NCBI GenBank assembly: GCA_002402325.1
Contig: DHFQ01000141.1
Span: 1 to 32,225, forward strand
From: Candidatus Aminicenantes bacterium UBA4820
Lineage (GTDB): Bacteria; Acidobacteriota; UBA4820
Direction of reading: 5' to 3'
Length of the DNA: 32,225 nucleotides
Shown here piece after piece: positions 7,664 to 15,156 of the stretch (positions within the stretch are counted from its first letter, which is position 1; each line of letters begins with the position of its first letter). The notes beneath the pieces are model-generated. The model saw only the letters and a list, made by a program, of their open reading frames with translations, ran no database searches and was not told the DNA's origin. Both the position numbers and the translations under genes were made by a program.

Positions 7664-8905
7664 ATGAAGATTATAGTCCACAGGGGAACTAAAGAAATTG
7701 GGGGCTCCTCAATTGAGGTTTTTAATGAAAGAGAGAAGATACTTTTCGAAATCGGCTTACCGCTATGGTGTATGCAAAATCGCAATTACGATGTAAAGAA
7801 ATTGCTTCCTTCTTTGAAAGGAGAGTATTCGGGGCTATTTATTTCACATTCACACCTCGATCATTATGGGCTTATAAATGAATTAGATATGGACATTCCC
7901 GTTTATCTTGGTGCTGCAACAAAGGATTTGATTGAATTTTCCTCTTTGATTTCTAATTCTCAAATCAAAATTAAGAAAAGTGAAATTATAGAGGATAGGA
8001 AAGTGATTTTTTTAGCGTCATTTAAAATCACCCCCTATCTCGTTGACCACTCAGCAGTCGATTCTTATGCCTTTCTCATAGAATCGGGGGGGAAAAAGAT
8101 TTTTTACTCGGGAGATTTTAGAAGGCATGGAAGAAAGGGAAAACTCATTGATAGATTAATCTCGAATCCTCCTCCAGAGATTGATGCTTTGATTCTTGAG
8201 GGAACTAATATCTCAAGATTAGATAATGCCAATAAAGAAACGGATATTGAGGAAGAATTGACAACTTTCCTGCAACGAAAAAAGAAAGGGATAACGCTTT
8301 TGATGGCATCAGGCCAGAATCTTGACAGAATCGTTTCAATCTATAAATCGTGCCTGAAAAGCAAAAAAACCTTTGTGATTGACCCATATTTAGCCTGCAT
8401 TCTTGACATAATGGCAAAATACGGAAAGTTCCCGCATCTTTCAAGCAAGTATAGAAATTTAAAACTCTTTTTCTCATCCAGAATAACAACAAAATTGATG
8501 AAAGCAAACTACGAGGAGAAAATTTTCAACTTTAGACCCTTCAAGATCACAAAAGAGGAAATCAACCAAAACAGAGACGAAATAGTGATGCTAATTCGTC
8601 CAAATATGGAAGCCAATCTTAAAAGTCTGAATTTTGAAGATGGAACACTCATCTGGTCAATGTGGAAAGGGTATGAAAATGATGAAAGAAACAGAAAGTT
8701 CCTTGAATTTTTGAAAAGTAAAGGGGTGGAAATAATTCGAGAGATACACACATCAGGGCACGCTGATATTGAAACTCTTAAAGCATTTGTGAAGGCTTTT
8801 AACCCAAAAAGTGTAATCCCGATACACACAGCGGAGCCAGAAAAATACAGTAATATCTTTGAAAAAGTAAAAATGGTGAATGATGAGGAGGAATTTGAAA
8901 TATGA
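7664..8905 (+). CDS. RNase J-like beta-CASP metallo-beta-lactamase-fold nuclease
   Basis: Using the ATG at 7664 (GGAG at 7647-7650 is a suitable ribosome binding site; an upstream in-frame TTG at 7640 is less likely) the protein has 413 residues. The zinc site is intact: H62-x-H64-x-D66-H67 in HSHLDH, H129 in VDHS, D151 in SGDF, and H388 in IPIHT. A beta-CASP insertion follows LILEGT, with ASGQNLDR near 215-222. HTSGH (H362, H366) matches the late beta-CASP motif of RNase J and CPSF-73-like enzymes. Typical RNase J is about 550 residues with a C-terminal domain absent here, so this is a shorter relative. The stop overlaps the next start (ATGA), so the two proteins are translationally coupled. 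Confidence 0.82.
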   Translation: MKIIVHRGTKEIGGSSIEVFNEREKILFEIGLPLWCMQNRNYDVKKLLPSLKGEYSGLFISHSHLDHYGLINELDMDIPVYLGAATKDLIEFSSLISNSQIKIKKSEIIEDRKVIFLASFKITPYLVDHSAVDSYAFLIESGGKKIFYSGDFRRHGRKGKLIDRLISNPPPEIDALILEGTNISRLDNANKETDIEEELTTFLQRKKKGITLLMASGQNLDRIVSIYKSCLKSKKTFVIDPYLACILDIMAKYGKFPHLSSKYRNLKLFFSSRITTKLMKANYEEKIFNFRPFKITKEEINQNRDEIVMLIRPNMEANLKSLNFEDGTLIWSMWKGYENDERNRKFLEFLKSKGVEIIREIHTSGHADIETLKAFVKAFNPKSVIPIHTAEPEKYSNIFEKVKMVNDEEEFEI

Positions 8906-10263
8906 AGAAAAAATTAGAAAGATTGGATGATTATCTTAACTTTAATGAAGAGATGGAGTACGAACACACAATTAGAAAAGAGTTCAGAAATATAAAATTC
9001 CCACAAGATAAAAGAGAAGAATATCGTAAAAGGCTTTCTGATGAATTTGAACTAATAGAATGCCTCGACAATCGCCTTCATCTACAAATCTTAGTCCTTT
9101 TAGAGATGGCAAAATTTTTAAGAAAAAACAGAATTTTCTTTATTCCGCCATCTAAACTATCAGATTCTTTAATCCTCTACTGCCTTCACTTCAGTTATGT
9201 TGATCCAATAATATTGAACCTTCCCTTTAGAGGATTTTTTGATGTCAATTCCTCTATGTTCCCTAAGTTTGGTTTCTTTGTGGAGAAGGGAGGAAAGCAA
9301 AAACTGATAACTCACCTGAAGAAAGTTTTTGGAAAGGAATATATCAAAGATGTAGTTCCGCCATCAGCGGTTGCCCCGGGCGATTCATTCAGCAGTTACA
9401 TTCCCTACACAGTGGTTTCAAGTGAAGACATTGAGCAGTTTTTCCCGACAACAATTGGCAGAGAAGGGAAAAAGGTTGTGCTCTGTGAAAGGGAGCAAAT
9501 AAGAGAATGTGAAATTCTCTATTTTATGTGCATTGAAACAGATAATTACAAAGATATTGCCACAGGTTTTGAAGATATGAATATTTTGTATCCTGAAAAG
9601 ATTCCCCTTGATGATGAAAAGACTTTTGAACTTATTTCATCAGGTCAAGGTGAAGGATTGGGACAATTTGCAAAACCCTATTTAAGAGGTCTTCTCTCAA
9701 TCTTTAAACCGTGTAATTTTGCGGAGTTTATTGCCTTTTACAGGACAACACTTTGCTTTCAAAGGGAAAAAGGAATCTGTTATGAGTATTTGAAGAGGGC
9801 TAAGGGCAAAGAGGAATTTACTGAAATAAAAAAGAGATTGAAGACACTATTTCCTTATGAAAAACATATCTCATCATCAATGGTTGATTCGTTATCTAAA
9901 ATCAAATCCCTTGAGTCAATTCTTAATGAAACCTACGGCTTGATTCTATATGACGATCAAGCATTTCTTATTCTTACGGAGTATGCAGGTTTTATCCCCT
10001 TTGATGCACACCACATTCTTCTCAATTTCAGCGTGCCAATTCCCGGAAAGGCTGAGGAGATAAAGCGTGATTTTCTCAAAAAAGCGGTCGAAAAGGGACA
10101 CGATGCAAAGGAGGCAAAAGAGGTATGGAAAGCAATAAATATCTTTGCACCATACCTAAAAAAGGCAAGCTTGATCCACTCACTTCTTCCAGATTATTGG
10201 AGATATTTTTTAAAAAGCAGAAAGATGGAAGAGGAGATTAAACTTTTTGACAAGGAGAGATAA
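8902..10263 (+). CDS. Catalytically inactive DnaE-like (C-family DNA polymerase) homologue
   Basis: This 453-residue protein aligns by eye with the palm, thumb and fingers core of the DNA polymerase III alpha subunit. It lacks the PHP domain and the C-terminal HhH, OB and tau-binding regions. Residues 41-107 follow the DnaE pattern from the RL-EL helix through the GPGRGSAAGS loop (here IPPSKLSDSL) to DP. Residues 230-284 follow IPLDDEKTFEL, GQF and LKP. Residues 338-437 follow LNETYGLILYDDQ, EYAGF, AVEKGHD and the region before YLK. The two catalytic aspartates expected in PDxDxD are replaced (PKFGFF at 121-126), and the third, expected in KFDFLGL, is replaced at about 204-210 (EILYFMC). It should not polymerise DNA. 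A DNA-binding or regulatory role with the coupled nuclease is inferred. Confidence 0.75.
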   Translation: MKKKLERLDDYLNFNEEMEYEHTIRKEFRNIKFPQDKREEYRKRLSDEFELIECLDNRLHLQILVLLEMAKFLRKNRIFFIPPSKLSDSLILYCLHFSYVDPIILNLPFRGFFDVNSSMFPKFGFFVEKGGKQKLITHLKKVFGKEYIKDVVPPSAVAPGDSFSSYIPYTVVSSEDIEQFFPTTIGREGKKVVLCEREQIRECEILYFMCIETDNYKDIATGFEDMNILYPEKIPLDDEKTFELISSGQGEGLGQFAKPYLRGLLSIFKPCNFAEFIAFYRTTLCFQREKGICYEYLKRAKGKEEFTEIKKRLKTLFPYEKHISSSMVDSLSKIKSLESILNETYGLILYDDQAFLILTEYAGFIPFDAHHILLNFSVPIPGKAEEIKRDFLKKAVEKGHDAKEAKEVWKAINIFAPYLKKASLIHSLLPDYWRYFLKSRKMEEEIKLFDKER

Positions 10264-10388
10264 ATAATGTCATAATGAGTCTCTTGTAAGGGTAGTGAAA
10301 AAGATGGAAGTAAATTAGCGTGATTGTTGTGGCTTTACAAAATGAAAAACCGTGTTAAAGAGCGAACTAAATTAAAAGGAGAGTTAAA

Positions 10389-11267
10389 ATGTCCAAAAAG
10401 AAAAGCAGGGAAGAATTAGAAAAGGAGTTTGAGGAAATTGAATTAAAAAATTGGTTTAATGTGTACAATTGGAATGCCTTAAAAGATAAGAGTTACGAAG
10501 AAGCGTGTGCTCAAATTTTAAAAGAACATTTTACCGAGTTAGAGGATAATTTCAACAACTGTAGCAAGAACAACTGTAGAGAGAACAATTTTTGTCAAGA
10601 TGGACACGATGGATGTGCCAATATAAAGTCAAACGAAGAAAAATTTACGGAAAAAAGAATGTGCTATGCTTTATATAACGCCTATAACAAAGAACCTTTT
10701 GGTGTGTTAGGTAAAATAATTGACTATGAAGTCCCGCTTAAAAAAGACCTAAGAGATAAGAAAGGGAAAATTGACCTGCTTGGGTACGATGAGAGCAGTG
10801 GGAGCCTTAACATAATAGAAGTAAAACAGCCCAATTCTAATGAATCAATTCTTAAAGCGATACTTGAAGTTTTTGTCTACTCCAAATTGGTCCAAGAAGT
10901 GAAGAAAAATTTTGTAAAGGAATATAACGAATTCATTAAAGATAAAGAAGATAGCATCAGCATCCCAAAGGAAATCATCTTTAGTCCAAATGTGCTCACT
11001 TTCAAGCAAGCGACATCAGGTAAACAACTTGAAGAGGGATTATCTAATGAAACCAAGAAACTTCTATCAAAACTTAATTCAGTTCTAAAACAGCAAGGGT
11101 TAACAGAAATAAGATTTTTTTATTTCACCAACAAAATAGAAAAAGGTGAAAAATATCTTAATACCATGACGGTCGGGGATAAGAAAAGAATTACCTTTAT
11201 ATCATGTTTCATCCCTACATTCGAACAAAAAGATGTGTTAAGGGATGAGACGATTATTCAGAAATAA
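10389..11267 (+). CDS. PD-(D/E)XK nuclease-like protein with cysteine cluster
   Basis: The 292-residue protein contains the core of a PD-(D/E)XK fold: acidic residues before it (E88 or E114 as the first site), then GKIDLLG with D129, and IIEVKQ with E144 and K146, followed by a helix. Cysteines at 58, 63, 69 and 76 with H73 lie in a polar loop and could bind zinc. I do not recognise the exact family; restriction-like, repair or phage-defence nucleases are possible. AAGGAGA seven bases upstream of the ATG supports the start. It lies 125 bases after the DnaE-like gene on the same strand, so joint expression is possible but not proved. The flanking non-coding stretches suggest an accessory locus. 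Confidence 0.6.
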   Translation: MSKKKSREELEKEFEEIELKNWFNVYNWNALKDKSYEEACAQILKEHFTELEDNFNNCSKNNCRENNFCQDGHDGCANIKSNEEKFTEKRMCYALYNAYNKEPFGVLGKIIDYEVPLKKDLRDKKGKIDLLGYDESSGSLNIIEVKQPNSNESILKAILEVFVYSKLVQEVKKNFVKEYNEFIKDKEDSISIPKEIIFSPNVLTFKQATSGKQLEEGLSNETKKLLSKLNSVLKQQGLTEIRFFYFTNKIEKGEKYLNTMTVGDKKRITFISCFIPTFEQKDVLRDETIIQK

Positions 11268-11662
11268 AGACGGTGATGTGTATCCCCGCCTACAATATTT
11301 TTTATTTTTCTATTTTTTTTCTTTAATCAGCATTTAGCTTCTTATTGAGGAAATCTCCTTTTGTCTCTTCCTGCAAAGAGGAGAAATTATTTTGCAATTT
11401 GCAATGTTCAACAAGAACTGATTCAGGGTCACATCTTGCTTTATAGCATTTTCTTTATTATCCTCTCCTCTTAATCTTAGGAAGTCTCATGTCCTGATTT
11501 ATTACTCAACGCTACTTAACCTGAATAAATTGGTTATAGCGTGCCTTTCTTCAAAGCAAAGATATAATCGCCTATGCGTTAGAATGAAAAATAATAGGTT
11601 TTGAACTAAATTTTAAGTTAATAATTGAACTCTGACTTTGATGTGAAATTGGTATTACATTT
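11268..11662. other. 395-bp non-coding stretch between nuclease-like gene and hslU
   Basis: No open reading frame with a credible start or ribosome binding site is visible. The left end has long T-tracts at about 11305-11335 that could help end transcription of the nuclease-like gene. An imperfect hairpin lies at 11509-11542, and the direct repeat TTGAACT recurs in the right part. No tRNA, insertion-sequence end or CRISPR-like repeat is seen. It may be the decayed remains of an accessory gene or hold an unrecognised small RNA. Confidence 0.5.
11509..11542. terminator. Two-part hairpin, possible terminator or RNA structure
   Basis: ACGCTA (11509-11514) pairs with TAGCGT (11537-11542), and TAACC (11517-11521) pairs with GGTTA (11532-11536), with a two-base bulge and a 10-base loop. 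This gives 11 base pairs in total. On the plus strand it is followed by a short pyrimidine run but no clean T-tract, and it lies about 240 bases beyond the nuclease-like stop. A terminator is possible, but a structured RNA is also conceivable. Confidence 0.35.
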
Positions 11663-13048
11663 TTACAATATATATTTTGACAGGTCCTTATCTTCAACAA
11701 GTGGTTTTAAGATTTTATCAACATAAGTTTGGTCTATTATGACTTTCATTCCTGCAAGGTCAGGAGCGTTGAATGATACCTCTTCCATAACTTTTTCCAT
11801 AACTGTGTGAAGCCTTCTTGCCCCGATGTTTTCCATCTGTTCATTTATTCTTGCTGCATAGTGTGCAAGTGAAATAATCGCATCTTCTGTGAATTCCACC
11901 TCAACGCCTTCAGTTGCAAGAAGGGCTGTATACTGCTTTACGAGGGCGTTTTCTGGTTCTTTCAAAATTTTTAAAAAATCCTCCTCGCTCAAAGATGAAA
12001 GTTCAACTCGTATAGGAAATCTTCCCTGAAGTTCGGGAAGTAAATCTGAAGGCTTTGTCATATGAAATGCACCCGCTGCAATGAAAAGAATGTGGTCTGT
12101 CCTGATAAGTCCATACCTTGTCATAACTCTGGTGCCTTCAACAATTGGAAGGAGGTCTCTTTGAACTCCTTCACGACTCACATCGGGACCATGTCCTTGC
12201 TGAGACCTTCCCGCTATTTTGTCAATTTCATCAATAAAAACAATACCCGATTGTTCAGCCCTTTCTATTGCCAATCTACTTATCTCATCCTGATCAATAA
12301 GTTTTTCCTCCTCTTCCCTTATAAGTTGCTCAAAAGCATCCTTCACCTTCATTTTCTTTCTTTTTTTTGATGAGCCAAACATATCGGGAAGAAGTTCCTT
12401 GATGTTGAATCCCATCTCCTCTATACCTGAGCCGGAAAAAATCCTCATTGCTGGAAATGATTGGGGTGAAACCTCCACTTCTACCGTTCTGTCATCCAGT
12501 TTTCCCTCTTTAAAAAGTTGTTTTAACTTGTCCCTCGTTGTAAAATCTTCAGCCTTTGGTTCTAAAGAAATTTCATCCTGCCTTCTCATAGTTGGTTTTG
12601 GATAAAGAATATCTAAAATTCTTTCTTCTGCGAGTTGTTGAGCCTTCTCTCTTATTTTTTCAACCATCTCTTGTTTTACGAGGTTAAAGGAAATTTCAGT
12701 CAAGTCTCGTATCATTGATTCAACATCTTTTCCAACATAGCCAACCTCTGTGAATTTGCTTGCTTCAACCTTTAAAAAGGGGGATTTTGTAAGTTTCGCA
12801 AGTCTTCTTGCGATCTCGGTTTTTCCCACACCCGTTGGACCAATCATAATTATATTTTTTGGTGCAACCTCTTCCCTTAAACTTGCATCAAGAGATTGTC
12901 TTCTTGCCCTGTTTCTTAATGCTATTGCAACCGCTTTCTTTGCATCATTCTGTTTGACTATGTATCTATCAAGTTCTTCAACAATTTTTTTTGGAACAAG
13001 AGGATCAAGAAGTTTTGGTGTTAAAGAACCCTGTTCTGTTTTAATCAT
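11663..13048 (-). CDS. hslU: HslU, ATPase subunit of the HslUV protease
   Basis: At 461 residues this matches the usual HslU length. It has the AAA+ Walker A motif GPTGVGKT at 70-77, the substrate-gripping pore motif GYVG at 103-106, the Walker B motif IVFIDEIDKI, the inserted I-domain (about 110-235), and the C-terminal sequence (EDKDLSKYIL) that docks into HslV and activates it. HslU hexamers unfold substrates and feed them to the HslV dodecamer in the cytoplasm. AAGGAG seven bases before the ATG supports the start. The gene follows hslV by ten bases, and the hslV stop codon overlaps the hslU ribosome binding site, pointing to tight co-translation. Confidence 0.97.
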   Translation of the reverse strand: MIKTEQGSLTPKLLDPLVPKKIVEELDRYIVKQNDAKKAVAIALRNRARRQSLDASLREEVAPKNIIMIGPTGVGKTEIARRLAKLTKSPFLKVEASKFTEVGYVGKDVESMIRDLTEISFNLVKQEMVEKIREKAQQLAEERILDILYPKPTMRRQDEISLEPKAEDFTTRDKLKQLFKEGKLDDRTVEVEVSPQSFPAMRIFSGSGIEEMGFNIKELLPDMFGSSKKRKKMKVKDAFEQLIREEEEKLIDQDEISRLAIERAEQSGIVFIDEIDKIAGRSQQGHGPDVSREGVQRDLLPIVEGTRVMTRYGLIRTDHILFIAAGAFHMTKPSDLLPELQGRFPIRVELSSLSEEDFLKILKEPENALVKQYTALLATEGVEVEFTEDAIISLAHYAARINEQMENIGARRLHTVMEKVMEEVSFNAPDLAGMKVIIDQTYVDKILKPLVEDKDLSKYIL

Positions 13049-13058
13049 TTTTAACTCC

Positions 13059-13595
13059 TTAAGATATTTCTTCTACAACAATTTCTCCGTTTGTATAAAT
13101 ACAGATATTTGAAGTAATAATTAAACTTTCCTTCACAACTTCACCTGCCTTTAAATTTGAGTGTTTCATTAAAGCGCGTGCTGATGCAAGTGCATAGGGA
13201 CCTCCAGAACCTATTGCAATTATACCATCATCGGGAGAGATAAGTTCACCGCTTCCAGAAAGGAGAAGTTGATTTTCTTTATCCGCCACGATCAACATTG
13301 CTTCAAGCCTTCTTAAAGCCCTGTCTGTTCTCCAATCTTTTACGAGTTCAACAGCAGACCTTTCGATGTTTCCTCTGTATTCATCAAGTTTTGCCTCAAA
13401 CCTGTTAAACAATGTGAGGGCATCGGCAACACCACCAGCAAATCCTGCAAGGACTTTGTTGTTGTAGAGTCTTCGGACTTTTTTTGAAGTTGCCTTTAAA
13501 ACCGTGTTTCCAAAGGTTACCTGACCATCTCCGCCCATAGCGACTTCATTATCTTTCTTTACGCACAAAACGGTAGTTCCAATAAAACGATCCAT
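13059..13595 (-). CDS. hslV: HslV, peptidase subunit of the HslUV protease
   Basis: The protein carries FIGTTVLCVK; the threonine after glycine is the N-terminal nucleophile exposed after removal of a short propeptide. MGGDGQVTFG, AGFAGGVADALTLFNRFE, and GIIAIGSGGPYALASA are HslV signatures. I start it at 13595 (178 residues, MDRFIGTTV) because GGAGG lies five bases upstream. The longer in-frame ATG at 13607 lacks a ribosome binding site, and its first codons would overlap that GGAGG. HslV forms two stacked hexameric rings of proteasome beta-like subunits. It lies first in the hslVU pair, divergent from ksgA. Confidence 0.95.
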   Translation of the reverse strand: MDRFIGTTVLCVKKDNEVAMGGDGQVTFGNTVLKATSKKVRRLYNNKVLAGFAGGVADALTLFNRFEAKLDEYRGNIERSAVELVKDWRTDRALRRLEAMLIVADKENQLLLSGSGELISPDDGIIAIGSGGPYALASARALMKHSNLKAGEVVKESLIITSNICIYTNGEIVVEEIS

Positions 13596-13624
13596 AAAAT
13601 CCTCCATCTTTAAAATTATAACAT

Positions 13625-13630
13625 TATATT
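13625..13630 (+). promoter_or_regulatory. Candidate -10 box for ksgA with very short leader
   Basis: TATATT at 13625-13630 would place transcription start about 7 bases before the ksgA ATG at 13644. No Shine-Dalgarno sequence is visible before that ATG, so a nearly leaderless message is likely. No good -35 box is seen. TATAAT-like hexamers also exist on the opposite strand in the same 48-base gap and could serve hslVU. Confidence 0.3.
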
Positions 13631-13643
13631 GTAGACTTAATTA

Positions 13644-14435
13644 ATGAAAGTTAAAAGATATCTGGGACAACATTTTTTGAACTCAAAAAAAATTAGAGAG
13701 AAGATTGTTAATGTTATAAAAAAGAATTGCTCAAACATTAACACTCTGGTTGAAATTGGAACAGGAGAGGGCTTTTTGACTGAAGATCTTTTGAAACTTC
13801 CAATCTCATATCTTGGCGTTGAAAAGGATAAAGACCTCGTTCAAAAAGTGAAAGAAAAATTTAATTCAATAAATATTTTTGAGGGCGATGCGAGAAATTT
13901 TGACATTGAGACTCTAAAAAAGCCTGTAATGGTGGTTGGAAATCTTCCCTACTACGCTGCAAAGGAGATTATTTTTAATCTTTTAAAAAAGCCGTCAATC
14001 ATCTCTTCAGCCCATTTTGTCGTTCAATATGAGTTTGCGTTGAAATTTCTTTCAAGGGTTAAGGGTGGATACTATTCAAAATATTCCGTCTGGGCATCAA
14101 ATTACTATAAAGTTGAAAAGGAGTTTACAATTGAAAAAGAATTTTTCTCACCGCCTCCCAAAGTTAGATCAGCGTTAATCTCATTTTATCCAAAAAAAAA
14201 TCCTGTGGTGAGTGAAGAGCAAAGCCTTGCCTATTTTAAATGGTGTGAAAAACTGTTTTTAAAAAGAAGAAAATATTTTCTTTCAAATTTTGATGGAGAG
14301 GTGTTAAAAAAGATTAAGGCAATTTTTGAAGAAAACGGCGTTAGTGTGAAATCAAGGGCGGAAGAGATTGAGCCAGCAATCTTTGAGAAAATCTTTGAAG
14401 AAGAAAGAAAACAGGTCAATCTTTTTTTAGATTGA
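13644..14435 (+). CDS. ksgA: KsgA/RsmA, 16S rRNA dimethyladenosine transferase
   Basis: The 263-residue protein shows the family motifs in order: YLGQHFL near the N-terminus, the SAM-binding EIGTGEGFLT, VEKD with the acidic ribose-binding residue, GDARNFD, the catalytic NLPYY, and FFSPPPKVRSA. A helical C-terminal domain follows. KsgA dimethylates two adjacent adenines near the 3' end of 16S rRNA and acts as a late 30S assembly checkpoint. The QKE triplet usual in the family is QYE here. The gene is alone on the plus strand. Its last nine bases overlap the end of tpiA on the other strand. Confidence 0.95.
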   Translation: MKVKRYLGQHFLNSKKIREKIVNVIKKNCSNINTLVEIGTGEGFLTEDLLKLPISYLGVEKDKDLVQKVKEKFNSINIFEGDARNFDIETLKKPVMVVGNLPYYAAKEIIFNLLKKPSIISSAHFVVQYEFALKFLSRVKGGYYSKYSVWASNYYKVEKEFTIEKEFFSPPPKVRSALISFYPKKNPVVSEEQSLAYFKWCEKLFLKRRKYFLSNFDGEVLKKIKAIFEENGVSVKSRAEEIEPAIFEKIFEEERKQVNLFLD

Positions 14436-15146
14436 AGTTGCTATCCTGTAAAACTCTTCAGGATCAAGCGACGCTCCACCAACGAGAAGCCCATCAATGT
14501 TATCCGCTGAAAGGAGTTCCCTTGCATTTTCCTTTTTTACAGAACCACCATAAAGAACCCTTATCTCTTTTTTAAAATCATTTTTTGAAAGAAACTCTTT
14601 TATTTTTGTGTGGACAAAAGATGCATCCTCTTTTTTTGCCACCTTTCCCGTTCCTATTGCCCAGACAGGTTCATAAGCGATGTCAAACTCCACATTTTCT
14701 AAACCCTTCAAGGCATCAAGTTGATTAAAGATAACCTCAATTGTTTTTCCTGCCTCTCTCTCTTCAAGTTTTTCTCCAACGCAGTAAAGGGGCTTTAATC
14801 CCGCATTAATTGCATTAAGTATTTTTCCACCCATAATTTCATTTTTTTCTAAAAAGATGTGCCTTCTCTCAGAATGGCCAATGAGAACATAATCACAACC
14901 GCAATCTTTTAGCAAATATGGAGAAACTTCTCCTGTGAATGCTCCCTCTTTTTTATCACTGCAATTTTGACCGCCCAACTTTTCTCCTTTTGTGAGGAAA
15001 CTTTTCACAAATTCAAGGAGGGGAAATTGGGGAAAGAAAACTATCTCTTTGTCTATCATTTCATACCTCTCCCAGCGTTCAAAAAAACTTTTCACATCCG
15101 ATTTAACCTTATACATTTTCCAGTTAGCGCACACAAGTCTTTTCAT
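14427..15146 (-). CDS. tpiA: TpiA, triosephosphate isomerase
   Basis: Starting at 15146 (GAGGAGG five bases upstream) the protein has 239 residues. A longer in-frame start at 15227 would add an unrelated extension and overlap the CAP gene. Active-site residues are present: N8 and K10 in ANWKMY, H91 in IGHSER, E159 in AYEPVWAIGTG, and the phosphate-binding LYGGSVK and GLLVGGASL loops. It interconverts dihydroxyacetone phosphate and glyceraldehyde 3-phosphate in glycolysis. It is the last gene of the twelve-gene minus-strand run. Its ribosome binding site overlaps the end of the preceding CAP gene region, and its stop overlaps ksgA tail to tail. Confidence 0.96.
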   Translation of the reverse strand: MKRLVCANWKMYKVKSDVKSFFERWERYEMIDKEIVFFPQFPLLEFVKSFLTKGEKLGGQNCSDKKEGAFTGEVSPYLLKDCGCDYVLIGHSERRHIFLEKNEIMGGKILNAINAGLKPLYCVGEKLEEREAGKTIEVIFNQLDALKGLENVEFDIAYEPVWAIGTGKVAKKEDASFVHTKIKEFLSKNDFKKEIRVLYGGSVKKENARELLSADNIDGLLVGGASLDPEEFYRIATSI

Positions 15147-15156
15147 CTTTTCCTCC

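Noticed and set aside
7504..7785. 93-residue open frame on the minus strand upstream of the TPR gene
   Set aside because: It runs antisense into the beta-CASP gene, has no ribosome binding site and no recognisable features.
8042..8053. Third copy of the TTGACCAC small-RNA start
   Set aside because: It lies inside the beta-CASP coding sequence (VDHS codons) without the upstream promoter block or hairpin.
13596..13607. Longer HslV start (MEDFMDRF)
   Set aside because: The first codons would contain the GGAGG that serves the ATG at 13595, and no ribosome binding site lies upstream.
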